From M269 sp964640795 (GTDB lineage: Bacteria > Pseudomonadota > Gammaproteobacteria > Enterobacterales > Alteromonadaceae): a DNA stretch of 64,000 nucleotides. Shown one piece after another: positions 17,638 to 25,570 of the stretch (position 1 is its first letter; each line of letters starts with the position of its first letter). Position numbers and translations under genes: made by a program. The notes below the pieces were generated by a model. It saw only the letters and a program-made list of their open reading frames with translations, did not search any database and had not been told where the DNA came from. The stretch lies in NCBI GenBank assembly GCA_964640795.1, contig CAZXIN010000028.1, positions 6,168 through 70,167 on the forward strand. Direction: 5' to 3'.

Positions 17638-20600
17638 TCATTCCTTCGGGTTACAGAAGTCTTGCAATACGTTTGCAGAGACAGAGAGGTCTTTTAAGTA
17701 ATCCCCCTCCAGCAAGTCATCATAGGCATTCATCTCGAGCGTTATTTCTTTGAAGTACTCTTTGATTAATGCATGGCTTTCATTGTCAAAAAAGGATGTG
17801 AAAGCGGGGGGATAATGCTGCTCATTACTCTTGATATGTTCTTTGCACGCCGTCAACCAATGGGTAAACGACATTTTGTCTTTACCAGAGAAAATTGTTT
17901 CGATAGCGATAGACTTGTGCGATATCAGATTAAAAATGCAGTGTTCAGATTTTTCAGCGCGATGAATACGGTGGAAGATATTGATTAACGCCTTAGCAAC
18001 TTTATCAACCGCCAAGCAATTAATGTAACCATCTTGCCACTCAGGTTCTGAGTCCATATTTGCGATTAGCTTTAGACAATTATGGAAAATATCGTCTTCT
18101 CGATAGAGCCCTGTTTGAGAGTGAAAACTTAATTCGCCTAAGCGCACAATACCGATGTTGAGACCAGATCGTCTGGCATTATCGAGAATATTCTCAGAGA
18201 CCCACTTTGTTTTTCCGTAACCATTATAGAGTCCTTCAGCGGACACCAAGCCTTCGTGCTTATCAACGTAGTAATGGCCTTCAGAATATTTGAGCAACAC
18301 ACTGATGGATGAGCTAAAGATGATGCTTTTCGCTTTTTTCAGAAAACAAAAATGAATCATATTTTGGGTTGCGATAACGTTCGCTCGTTTAAGGCTTAGA
18401 TAATCAGAAAAGTGATTCGTATCGGCGGCTAAGTGGAATACACCGTCTATGTGCTCTGCAAGTTTCGTATAGTCTTGCTCGTCCATTCCCCAATGATCTT
18501 CTGATATTTCGGCACAAACTACGGTAATCCTTTGTTGAGCTTGCTCAAGGTTAATGCCGTATTGGAAAAGGCTTCTTTTTATCTTTTGTTCAGCTTGGGC
18601 TTGAGAAGGGGCTCTAACGACGCAGTACACATTTGCGCCTGTATTTTTCAATAAAGAAACCACCACGCAAGTTCCTAGAAAGCCATTAGCACCGGTGACC
18701 AGCATATTCTTCGATGACGCATAGGCCGCATTCGCTGGCAAGGCGTATTTACGGCTATGGATATCGATTTCAGCATTTAAGTTCTCTTGTGCTGTAAGCT
18801 GAATAGGTGCTCCTTGGATAACGCTTTCTATGTATTCCGCTAAGCGATTGACGGTGTCGAATTGAAGCAACGCTGTTATAGAGATTTTCAATGACCAAAC
18901 TTTGTTGATATTGGCTACTAGGACAACGGCATCCATTGACGTCATACCGAGTAACGAGAAGGGGCAGTCGGGGTCAGCGTTTGGTCCTGCAAAGGCAGCA
19001 CGAGTGAGTTCGAACAAGGTTAGGCTTACATCGTCACTATTGGTTATCTCGACGGGCTTTTCGTACTCATCATGTGCTGCTAAATCTGCAAGATATTTTC
19101 TGTCTAACTTACCGTTAGTTTTTTTCGGCAATACGCCGTGATTTACCAATTTCGATGGCACCATATATTCCGGTAACACCGACATGCAGTAGTTGCGGAT
19201 AGTGAGCACTGCTTCGTCGCTGGAAAGGTAAGCGACAATTTCATTTTCTCCATTACTTTTCTTTCTTGAGACGACACACGCGTCAGCCACGCCTGTGTGA
19301 GACTTGATGACGGTTTCTACTTGGTAGAGAGAAACACGCATACCTCTGACTTTCACAATAAAGTCATCTCGACCTACGAGTTCGATTTTGCCATCGGCCA
19401 GAAAACGAGCCTTGTCGCCACTCTTAAAAAACTGAATACCGCTGTTTAATATTGGGTCGTTAATAAAGGGCGATTGAACATCACCCACGTAGCCATTGAG
19501 AAGAGAAACACCACCCACATACAAATTGCCAGCCATAAAGGGAGGAACAAGTTGTAAGTTGTCATCTAGGATATAGTAGTGGACATTCGAAATAGGCTTA
19601 CCAATAGGGAAATTTTTGGACAGCGTAGAGTCATCAGTGATTTCGCTGTAACCAACTGCGTTCATTTCGGTAGAACCGTAATCATTAAAGATGCGTACAT
19701 TCGGGACGATATTTTTGATCTTTTGATACAAGTCAATCTGCATGGGTTCGCCAGAACAACTGATATATCGTAGTCGATCAAATTGGGTAAACGCTTGCTT
19801 GTCATCTTCAAAGAGCATGCGCAGTAGCGCAGGAACGACCCCCATAAAAGTGACTTTTTCTCTACCAATAGTCTCTACTAACCGGGCTGGGTCTTTTACG
19901 ACACTATCGGGGACAATCACGGTTTTAAGTCCAATTAACAGTGCGCCGAATAATTCCCATAGTGACGGGCTGAAATTGACACTGGTTCTTTGTAGAAACA
20001 CATCTGTTTGATCAAACTTAAAGAAATCCCACATCCAACTAAATTTGTTAAGAGGGCTAGCGTGATTGTATATGGCACCTTTAGGTTTACCGGTCGTTCC
20101 GGATGTATATAGAATGGCAAATTCATCATGCGGCTTAGGGTAAACACTGGGAATCTTTGCGATGTATTGGCTGTATTTCTCATCCACCTCCATGACATTG
20201 ATAATTTGGCAATGAATAGGAGCAAGGTGCTCGATGAGTGACGTTTCAGATAGGGCAAACTTAAAGTCAGTCTCTTGCTGTATGTTGTCGATATATTGGC
20301 TAGGGTAAGTACAATCCAGTGGGATGTAACTGCAACCTAGCTTCAATATCGCCAGAATACTCACCACAGAATACTCTGAACGGTGGAGGAAAACACCGAC
20401 TCTATCTCCTCCTTTTGCACCTTTATGATATAGCGTTGCAGCAAGCTCATCGACAGCACGATCAAGCTTATTGAAGGTCATCTCTTTGCTAGAAAATACA
20501 ATAGCGATATTGTTGGGATTGGCTTGTACTTGATCTGAAAAGCGCTGATATATACCGTAATGATAGTCGAAGGTTTGGTGATGAATTCTGAAATTATTCA

Positions 20601-21192
20601 GTATGTTATCTCGAATGCTATCGCTCATTAGAGAGAGCGAAGCGATATCTTTCTTCCAAATTTTTTCTACATCACCTATCAAATGAGATAATTGATGAAC
20701 AATTAATTTATCAGCATCGTTTAGCAGCGTGTTCTGACGGTATGAAAGTGCAATGCTGATTCCATCTAGACTAAGCGATACGTCGAATAAGAATTGATAC
20801 TGTCCTGAAATTTCTTGAGGTGTTTGCGTCGGGTCAGAATTAACCCTAATGATGACATAGCCTTCATCAATGAAATAGTTCTCTGCATTATTGATTAATG
20901 TATCGCAATCGCGAGCAACTTGAGCAACATTCTGATGACGGTCAATAGGGAGTTGGAGTAGTGCAGTTTTATCTTGGGTCAGGCAGATTGTTGAGACAGT
21001 GCTATCTTCCATATATTTATAGAGATAAATGGATAATAAGGCACAGATAATGGCCTCACGAGATGTCTCGTTGCTCGTTGAAAGACGACTCAACGCAACA
21101 AGCGATGGCTCTGGCAAACAGACGACTTCATTGATAAAAGTGTCTTCGCTCTTTGTCGAATAGGCTTTGAAAGGGAAGTTATCGGTTAACAT
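17638..21192 (-). CDS. NRPS-like protein: condensation remnant, adenylation, carrier, reductase
   Basis: 1184 residues. Residues 1-200 look like the C-terminal half of a condensation domain, with no HHxxxDG motif. The adenylation domain (about 210-700) has LYTSGTTGKPKGA (A3, 361-373), NDYGSTEM (A5), SGDKAR (A7), the GRDDFIVKVRGMRV core and NGKLDRK (A10). A carrier protein follows with the phosphopantetheine serine in LLGMTSMDAV (Ser752). The reductase domain begins with VTGANGFLG (832-840) and has the catalytic Y992-x3-K996 pair. The Asp that holds the alpha-amino group is replaced by Ser (FSPSLWELF), so the substrate is probably not an alpha-amino acid. Reductive release as an aldehyde or alcohol is expected. 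Confidence 0.85.
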   Translation of the reverse strand: MLTDNFPFKAYSTKSEDTFINEVVCLPEPSLVALSRLSTSNETSREAIICALLSIYLYKYMEDSTVSTICLTQDKTALLQLPIDRHQNVAQVARDCDTLINNAENYFIDEGYVIIRVNSDPTQTPQEISGQYQFLFDVSLSLDGISIALSYRQNTLLNDADKLIVHQLSHLIGDVEKIWKKDIASLSLMSDSIRDNILNNFRIHHQTFDYHYGIYQRFSDQVQANPNNIAIVFSSKEMTFNKLDRAVDELAATLYHKGAKGGDRVGVFLHRSEYSVVSILAILKLGCSYIPLDCTYPSQYIDNIQQETDFKFALSETSLIEHLAPIHCQIINVMEVDEKYSQYIAKIPSVYPKPHDEFAILYTSGTTGKPKGAIYNHASPLNKFSWMWDFFKFDQTDVFLQRTSVNFSPSLWELFGALLIGLKTVIVPDSVVKDPARLVETIGREKVTFMGVVPALLRMLFEDDKQAFTQFDRLRYISCSGEPMQIDLYQKIKNIVPNVRIFNDYGSTEMNAVGYSEITDDSTLSKNFPIGKPISNVHYYILDDNLQLVPPFMAGNLYVGGVSLLNGYVGDVQSPFINDPILNSGIQFFKSGDKARFLADGKIELVGRDDFIVKVRGMRVSLYQVETVIKSHTGVADACVVSRKKSNGENEIVAYLSSDEAVLTIRNYCMSVLPEYMVPSKLVNHGVLPKKTNGKLDRKYLADLAAHDEYEKPVEITNSDDVSLTLFELTRAAFAGPNADPDCPFSLLGMTSMDAVVLVANINKVWSLKISITALLQFDTVNRLAEYIESVIQGAPIQLTAQENLNAEIDIHSRKYALPANAAYASSKNMLVTGANGFLGTCVVVSLLKNTGANVYCVVRAPSQAQAEQKIKRSLFQYGINLEQAQQRITVVCAEISEDHWGMDEQDYTKLAEHIDGVFHLAADTNHFSDYLSLKRANVIATQNMIHFCFLKKAKSIIFSSSISVLLKYSEGHYYVDKHEGLVSAEGLYNGYGKTKWVSENILDNARRSGLNIGIVRLGELSFHSQTGLYREDDIFHNCLKLIANMDSEPEWQDGYINCLAVDKVAKALINIFHRIHRAEKSEHCIFNLISHKSIAIETIFSGKDKMSFTHWLTACKEHIKSNEQHYPPAFTSFFDNESHALIKEYFKEITLEMNAYDDLLEGDYLKDLSVSANVLQDFCNPKE

Positions 21193-21218
21193 AAAAATCC
21201 TAAAGTATTCATACCCTA

Positions 21219-22088
21219 TTAATGAGTTTCAGTTGGCGCGTCAGCTTCTAAGTTCGCGCTCATCAGGGATTGGGTGATATTGCTGGTACGATACATGCGA
21301 TCTTCAATGCTTTTGACAGGGCAAACGCCCAATAAAGAGTTGGTAAAGAACGCATCATCAGCAGCTAACAAATCAGGGATTGTGAAGTTTCTTTCTACAA
21401 CTTCGGCGTCGCAAATTGTGGGTGCTGAATCAATGACTTTGTCTCTTAAAATGCCAGCGACACCACAATCGTTTAAAGGTGCTGTGATGATTGTCTTGTC
21501 ACGTACGATAAACAGATTGCTTGAGACACCTTCCCTGACATAGCCCTCGGCATTACATACAACACCTTCGTTGGTCCCTTTTTCATCAAGCTCCATCTTT
21601 GCAAGTATTTGCCCCAAGCGATTTAAATGTTTCAATCCAGCTATTTTGCCTTCAGCTGTAAGGACTGAATCTAGAATGGATACACGCATTCCTGATTCTC
21701 TCAGTTGTTGGTATTCCGGCATGCTGCTCGTAGAAATAATGCGGCTAGTGGCATGGCAATTAGCAGGACTGTAACCTCGTCCACCCGTACCGCGAGTGAC
21801 AATGATTTTGATAACACAGGCTTTTGGGGTTTGGCCTTGCAGTGCTTTTAGCTTTTCGAAATCAGATAGAAATACTGATTCTTTAGGTAATGCAATCTGT
21901 AATATGTCTGCGCTTCTTACCATTCTCGACCAATGGTAAGACCAATTTTGTAATGTGCCTTCTAAGCAATAAAAGGTTTCAAAAAAACCATCGCCGTAAC
22001 ATAAGCCCCTATCAGCAGGAGATAGCTGGTTCTCTTTCTCGCCATTAATTAATGTCACTGTCATCATGTTGGTGATATTATTTTTCAT
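21219..22088 (-). CDS. pabC: Aminodeoxychorismate lyase-like class IV PLP enzyme
   Basis: 289 residues of the branched-chain aminotransferase/ADC lyase fold. DRGLCYGDGFFETF at about residues 26-39, the PLP lysine in GLKHLNRLGQ (Lys153) and EGYVREGVSSNLF closely follow PabC. The enzyme should split 4-amino-4-deoxychorismate to 4-aminobenzoate and pyruvate. The start overlaps the upstream thioesterase gene by 11 bases; alternative ATGs at 22067 or 22064 would remove seven or eight residues. A D-amino-acid aminotransferase role is less likely because the fused ADC synthase is in the same operon. Confidence 0.83.
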   Translation of the reverse strand: MKNNITNMMTVTLINGEKENQLSPADRGLCYGDGFFETFYCLEGTLQNWSYHWSRMVRSADILQIALPKESVFLSDFEKLKALQGQTPKACVIKIIVTRGTGGRGYSPANCHATSRIISTSSMPEYQQLRESGMRVSILDSVLTAEGKIAGLKHLNRLGQILAKMELDEKGTNEGVVCNAEGYVREGVSSNLFIVRDKTIITAPLNDCGVAGILRDKVIDSAPTICDAEVVERNFTIPDLLAADDAFFTNSLLGVCPVKSIEDRMYRTSNITQSLMSANLEADAPTETH

Positions 22089-22518
22089 TGCTGTTTTGAT
22101 GTTCTAGTATTTTGCTTTTCATGCTTTGCTCTATTTTGGTCGATCTCAATTTGCCTGATTTTTCATCATGTACACAGGAAACGATGCTAAACTCTCCTTT
22201 AGCTATTTCTTTTCCTTGTGCAAAATTTACTTCTTCAAAAAACTCAAATTGCAGTGTCATAGAACTGTCACCAAGCCTCTTAATGGAAACCGTGATTAAA
22301 ATATGATCTCCGCTTTTTATCGGGGCTATCATTTGGCACCGCGTTGACACTCTAGGGAATACAACGTTTGAACCCTGCTCAAAGAATGACAAGCCAAGGC
22401 TCCTAAGGAAGGCACACTCGCACTCCTCCATGTATCTGAAGTAGTTACTTGATTGAAGTAATCCGGTAGAGTCTGATTCGTGTCTTCGAACCGCCCTTCG
22501 ATAAGTAAAGTGAGTCAC
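22078..22518 (-). CDS. Hotdog-fold acyl-CoA thioesterase (4HBT type), first gene of the cluster
   Basis: 146 residues from a GTG at 22518 with a good Shine-Dalgarno AGAGGA five bases upstream. The helix RRHESDSTGLLQSSNYFRYMEECE is the 4HBT/FadM-like active-site region, with Asp and Glu in the usual positions. It is the promoter-proximal gene of the minus-strand operon. It is a distant paralogue of the thioesterase at 14850, so the cluster holds two thioesterases and two free ligases. It probably releases or proofreads an aryl or acyl thioester. Confidence 0.75.
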   Translation of the reverse strand: MTHFTYRRAVRRHESDSTGLLQSSNYFRYMEECECAFLRSLGLSFFEQGSNVVFPRVSTRCQMIAPIKSGDHILITVSIKRLGDSSMTLQFEFFEEVNFAQGKEIAKGEFSIVSCVHDEKSGKLRSTKIEQSMKSKILEHQNSNEK

Positions 22519-22662
22519 AAATTCCTCTAAGTATGTTTTTTAGCCGTTATTCATTGGCAGCTAAACGAAATAAAAGTAACCATTTTTTATATTTCTGGCC
22601 TTAAAAATCTAAATAGAAGGTGCATTAAAAGGAAAATTAATTCAACTTTGGTAAATAAATTG

Positions 22663-22681
22663 TGCAATATTTGATAATGCA
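22663..22681. promoter_or_regulatory. Imperfect palindrome, possible operator of the cluster
   Basis: TGCAATATTTGATAATGCA is a 19-base dyad (arms TGCAATAT and ATAATGCA, one mismatch). It lies about 145 bases upstream of the GTG start of the first cluster gene. A related half-site, TGCAATAATGA, follows near 22700. It could bind a dimeric regulator, but no regulator gene lies inside the cluster. Confidence 0.3.
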
Positions 22682-22771
22682 AATTTAAGTAAAAAAGAAT
22701 GCAATAATGATATTATTTATGTGTGATGTTATAAAATTGGTGTATTTGTTATAGAAAATTTATAAAATACA

Positions 22772-22921
22772 ATGAACCAAAAATTTACCCGTCATGGTGG
22801 TGGCAAAAAGCCATGTGATCGACCTTGGTTTATGTATTTTTTAAAGCGAAATACCCGAGCGTCTTTAAGTTTTTGTTATTTGTTTCGTTGTATTAAAGTG
22901 CTTGCGGTGCTCGCTATTTGA
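22772..22921 (+). CDS. Possible 49-residue small protein
   Basis: An ATG-started frame encodes a basic N-terminus (KFTRHGGGKKPCDRPW) and a hydrophobic, Cys-containing C-terminus. It was not found in any family I know. No Shine-Dalgarno precedes it. Its stop falls inside the left arm of the 22912-22942 hairpin. It is divergent from the biosynthetic operon. It may be a real small membrane peptide or chance. Confidence 0.2.
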   Translation: MNQKFTRHGGGKKPCDRPWFMYFLKRNTRASLSFCYLFRCIKVLAVLAI

Positions 22922-23200
22922 AGAGTTATTGAGCAAATAGCGTCAGGGAGTCTCTATTTTCCCAAGCAGATAAGTGATTCAACACCTATACAGCAAAGAA
23001 CAGCATGCTCTGGATATTGTCATATTTTGAGTCATGCCCAAGCGTTAATCACAAGCAACACTCGTACATGGAGGGTTGATATAAGGAAGGTAACGAGCGG
23101 ATACAGGCGACAGTATCAACTCGTTATTGTCTATGCGGTGTTTGTAATAAGAAACTCAACTGTGCGTGTTAGTCCGCCTGAATGCACTTTTATCGCTAAA

Positions 23201-24073
23201 TCAACCCTTAGTGAGAGCCTCTCTTGATGGATTGGTATGATGCTTTGATAAAAGCCGTGCAGCGAACCAGCCGAATATAAACATTGAAGAGGTCATCTCA
23301 AGCATGTGTGCATAACGGAGCTGGTCTGGCATTAATGGGTTGGGTGGGAGTAGTTGTGCTGCGGGTAATAGGGAAAGGCATAACGAGAGGGTGATTCGCG
23401 AGTCAAAATGGGTGTTATGAAAGCGCAAAGCCCACCAAGCGATAGCTGCCCATAGTAACCCGCGTAAAAATTGGAAAGCAGGCATCCAAATTGGGCGAGT
23501 TAAATCGCCGTAGGTGTGATTGAAGGCCTCACTATCTGCCAGAGCGACAAGTAATGAACCTGCCGACAGATAAAGAAGTGTGAATATCGTGGCGACTTTA
23601 ATGATGGTTAAAGGCTGAGGAAATCGTGTCATATAGGTTTGAGTGATGGTTTGATTATTGCCGACAATACGCCCCGCAATGCTGCAAAATATGACGGATA
23701 TCAATAACCCAGACCACAAGTTATAGGCTAACAAGCTAATATCCATAACGGGATCTGTCTGCCAAAGATTGAGGAAAAACAATGCTTCTATCTGCATTTG
23801 CAGATATTTCGTCCCCCAATACATAACGAAAACCACACTGATTTTCTTCAGGGTAGCATAAGGCTGATCCGTTATATGTATCCGGGTAAGAAACAGATAA
23901 ACAATCATAGCTTCGATAAGAGACATTATGACGAAGGCAGAAAAGCTTGGTTCAAATGATTGGAAAATATCGGCATTAGATGGAGGTGAAATGGTCGTTA
24001 CTGCTATCTGTATTAGGATAAGTGTCGCGGCGAGTAATAAACATTTAACAGCGTGTTTGATGTATATGGGCAT
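23201..24073 (-). CDS. Multi-pass inner-membrane protein of unknown function
   Basis: 290 residues with about seven hydrophobic segments, beginning with a helix at residues 9-28 and including WAAIAWWALRF and MFIFGWFAARLL near the C-terminus. I do not recognise the family and see no catalytic motif. It follows the membrane LuxR-type regulator at 24198 on the same strand with a gap of about 124 bases that contains short direct repeats. It is therefore a plausible target or partner of that regulator. Confidence 0.6.
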   Translation of the reverse strand: MPIYIKHAVKCLLLAATLILIQIAVTTISPPSNADIFQSFEPSFSAFVIMSLIEAMIVYLFLTRIHITDQPYATLKKISVVFVMYWGTKYLQMQIEALFFLNLWQTDPVMDISLLAYNLWSGLLISVIFCSIAGRIVGNNQTITQTYMTRFPQPLTIIKVATIFTLLYLSAGSLLVALADSEAFNHTYGDLTRPIWMPAFQFLRGLLWAAIAWWALRFHNTHFDSRITLSLCLSLLPAAQLLPPNPLMPDQLRYAHMLEMTSSMFIFGWFAARLLSKHHTNPSREALTKG

Positions 24074-24150
24074 GAATCTTTCTCTCAGTGGGTTATGGGA
24101 ATGCTGAGAGAAGTTTAGGTGTTCTGATGTAGTTCAAGAATAGGAAGTAG

Positions 24151-24204
24151 GGCCTATTTCACCTAGGAAATTTGACCTAGTACGCTGTCGTAGAGGCCTA
24201 TTTC
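24151..24204. repeat. Two 10-base direct repeats near a LuxR-type gene
   Basis: GGCCTATTTC occurs at 24151-24160 and again at 24195-24204, 44 bases apart start to start. CACCTAG and GACCTAG lie between the copies. The site lies between the regulator and the membrane protein gene, a reasonable place for an operator, though the second copy overlaps the regulator's 3' end. Confidence 0.35.
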
Positions 24205-25064
24205 TGCAGCTTTGTCACCAATTCTACTCTATTGGTTACTTGGCACTTCTTGAATATGTTGTAGACATGATTCTTCACTGTGCTCGGTGAAATATTCATA
24301 TCGAATGCGATTTGTTTATTGGATAAGCCCTTAGACAGAGCGGTGGCGATCTCTTGCTCTTTAGGACTTAGCTGTTCAAATGTTGCTGACATTAATGGTT
24401 GGCTTGACGGCGAGAGCAATAGCTCTTGCTTATACTTCCACAGCATGATGTTGTTGATGAGAAACACTAGAGGCAAACTGTATGTCACGCCATCATCTGC
24501 TAGGTGTGAGCTGAAAAGAGTCGCCTCAGCGAAAGGTAAACCGATGGATTGGATCATTAGCGTACTGGATAACCGCTTCGCAAACCTAGAACGACTCGGA
24601 TATAGCGTTGATGACTTTATCCACCTAGTGTTGATCACTAATGAGCAAACTAACAGGCTTATGGAAACAAGGAAAAGCCATGGGCTCAATCTTTGCGGTA
24701 GCCACCAGATCAACAGAGCCAGTGCCATGCCGTAAATAATTTGTGAGAATAAAAGCCGATTGACCCAAGCTGGTCGTTCAAGCTGAAACGCGACTTGATG
24801 ATATTTTGTCATGCCATACGGTAAGACACCTAAAAAGATGAAGATGACAGAAGCATAACCGTTGAAGAGATATGGTGAAGGCAAGTTGATATGCATGTAC
24901 AGATAGGCAGCAGTCATACAGACAAAGCTTGCGACTAGACTGTAGTAAGCGCCAAATGCGCGGTCATTCACTCGGCTTGTACCACTGCTATTAAGCAACT
25001 GACTTAATAAAAAGACACCGCTAAACAGTGATAGTAGATAAAAAACAAAAACTAAATGCGGCAT
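24198..25064 (-). CDS. Membrane-associated LuxR-family transcriptional regulator
   Basis: 288 residues. The first ~205 form about seven hydrophobic helices; the C-terminal ~65 are a LuxR/FixJ helix-turn-helix (LSPKEQEIATALSKGLSNKQIAFDMNISPSTVKNHV, with the conserved E, G, NK.IA and STVK.H). Proteins with a seven-helix N-terminus and LuxR output are probable one-component membrane sensors. It lies immediately beside the left yjbQ remnant, outside the island, and its likely partner is the membrane protein at 23201. Confidence 0.8.
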   Translation of the reverse strand: MPHLVFVFYLLSLFSGVFLLSQLLNSSGTSRVNDRAFGAYYSLVASFVCMTAAYLYMHINLPSPYLFNGYASVIFIFLGVLPYGMTKYHQVAFQLERPAWVNRLLFSQIIYGMALALLIWWLPQRLSPWLFLVSISLLVCSLVINTRWIKSSTLYPSRSRFAKRLSSTLMIQSIGLPFAEATLFSSHLADDGVTYSLPLVFLINNIMLWKYKQELLLSPSSQPLMSATFEQLSPKEQEIATALSKGLSNKQIAFDMNISPSTVKNHVYNIFKKCQVTNRVELVTKLQK

Positions 25065-25151
25065 ATTAAAAAGTGACAGCGAAACCTATGTTGTTAGTTA
25101 TAAAATAAAATGCTTCGAATAGGAACGGATATTGGTTAATGTCACCGTGGC

Positions 25152-25217
25152 TTACTCACCCTGAATCGTTGCCACGATTTTTCTTGAACCGCCATGATCA
25201 CGATGTTCACATACATC
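25152..25217 (-). pseudogene. yjbQ: 3' end of a disrupted yjbQ gene
   Basis: On the minus strand, 25211 down to the TAA at 25152 encodes CEHRDHGGSRKIVATIQGE, an almost exact match to the conserved C-terminus of YjbQ/UPF0047 (secondary thiamine-phosphate synthase) proteins. The preceding GAT-GTA fits the family's WQ-x-V-Y stretch, but with a stop (TAG) and a two-codon gap just before, so homology ends near 25217. The matching 5' half lies on the same strand at 39117-39323, nearly 14 kb away. Confidence 0.8.
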
Positions 25218-25484
25218 CTAACTACGAGTCTAAAACTGTGGACATGCTCTAAGACTACATATTTATAAGTGTAGTAGCCTTTGCTAGGTGTCCATGAAAA
25301 AAGACAGATTATGACTTTGAATGGTGTCAGGTGTCCATGGCTAGCTCAAAATCAAAAAAATGCTTAAAAGAGCTACCAGAGTAATTATATTCTTGAAGAA
25401 CAAAGGTTTTTATTGAATAGCATTGATGTGCGATCAAGACGCAGATAAGTACTTTAATGATTTAACCCGAATCCATCCTGCAGC

Positions 25485-25565
25485 AACGAGAAGACCTGTA
25501 TTGATTGTCATAAAGGCATTGCACATCAGCTACCCGATATGAAAGGGATTGAAGGATGGGAGTAG
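25485..25565 (+). pseudogene. C-terminal fragment of a NapC/NirT/TorC-type cytochrome
   Basis: The frame NEKTCIDCHKGIAHQLPDM, then KGIEGWE and a TAG at 25563-25565, carries the CxxCH haem motif and flanking residues of the last haem of NapC/NirT/TorC membrane tetrahaem cytochromes. In another frame just upstream, RIHPAAT would fit the expected preceding sequence, so a frameshift near 25480 is likely. The rest of the gene is absent. The stop is five bases from the ATG of the lipoprotein remnant, which suggests a former operon. Confidence 0.65.
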
Positions 25566-25570
25566 ATCAC

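Larger units (their letters stand above)
22519..23200. other. Long upstream region of the biosynthetic operon
   Basis: About 680 bases without a recognised gene. The half next to the operon (22519-22770) is extremely AT-rich and should hold its promoter; a dyad lies at 22663-22681. The rest contains a doubtful 49-codon frame (22772-22921) and a CGCTATTTG/CAAATAGCG hairpin at 22912-22942 that lacks a T tract. No gene is convincing between 22922 and 23200. Confidence 0.5.

Noticed and set aside
22912..22942. CGCTATTTG/CAAATAGCG hairpin as a terminator
   Set aside because: Followed by TCAGGGAG rather than a T tract on the plus strand, and no gene clearly ends there.
25152..25217. MAVQEKSWQRF frame in the left junction as a small gene
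   Set aside because: It is an out-of-frame reading of the yjbQ 3' end, whose own frame is a clear family match.
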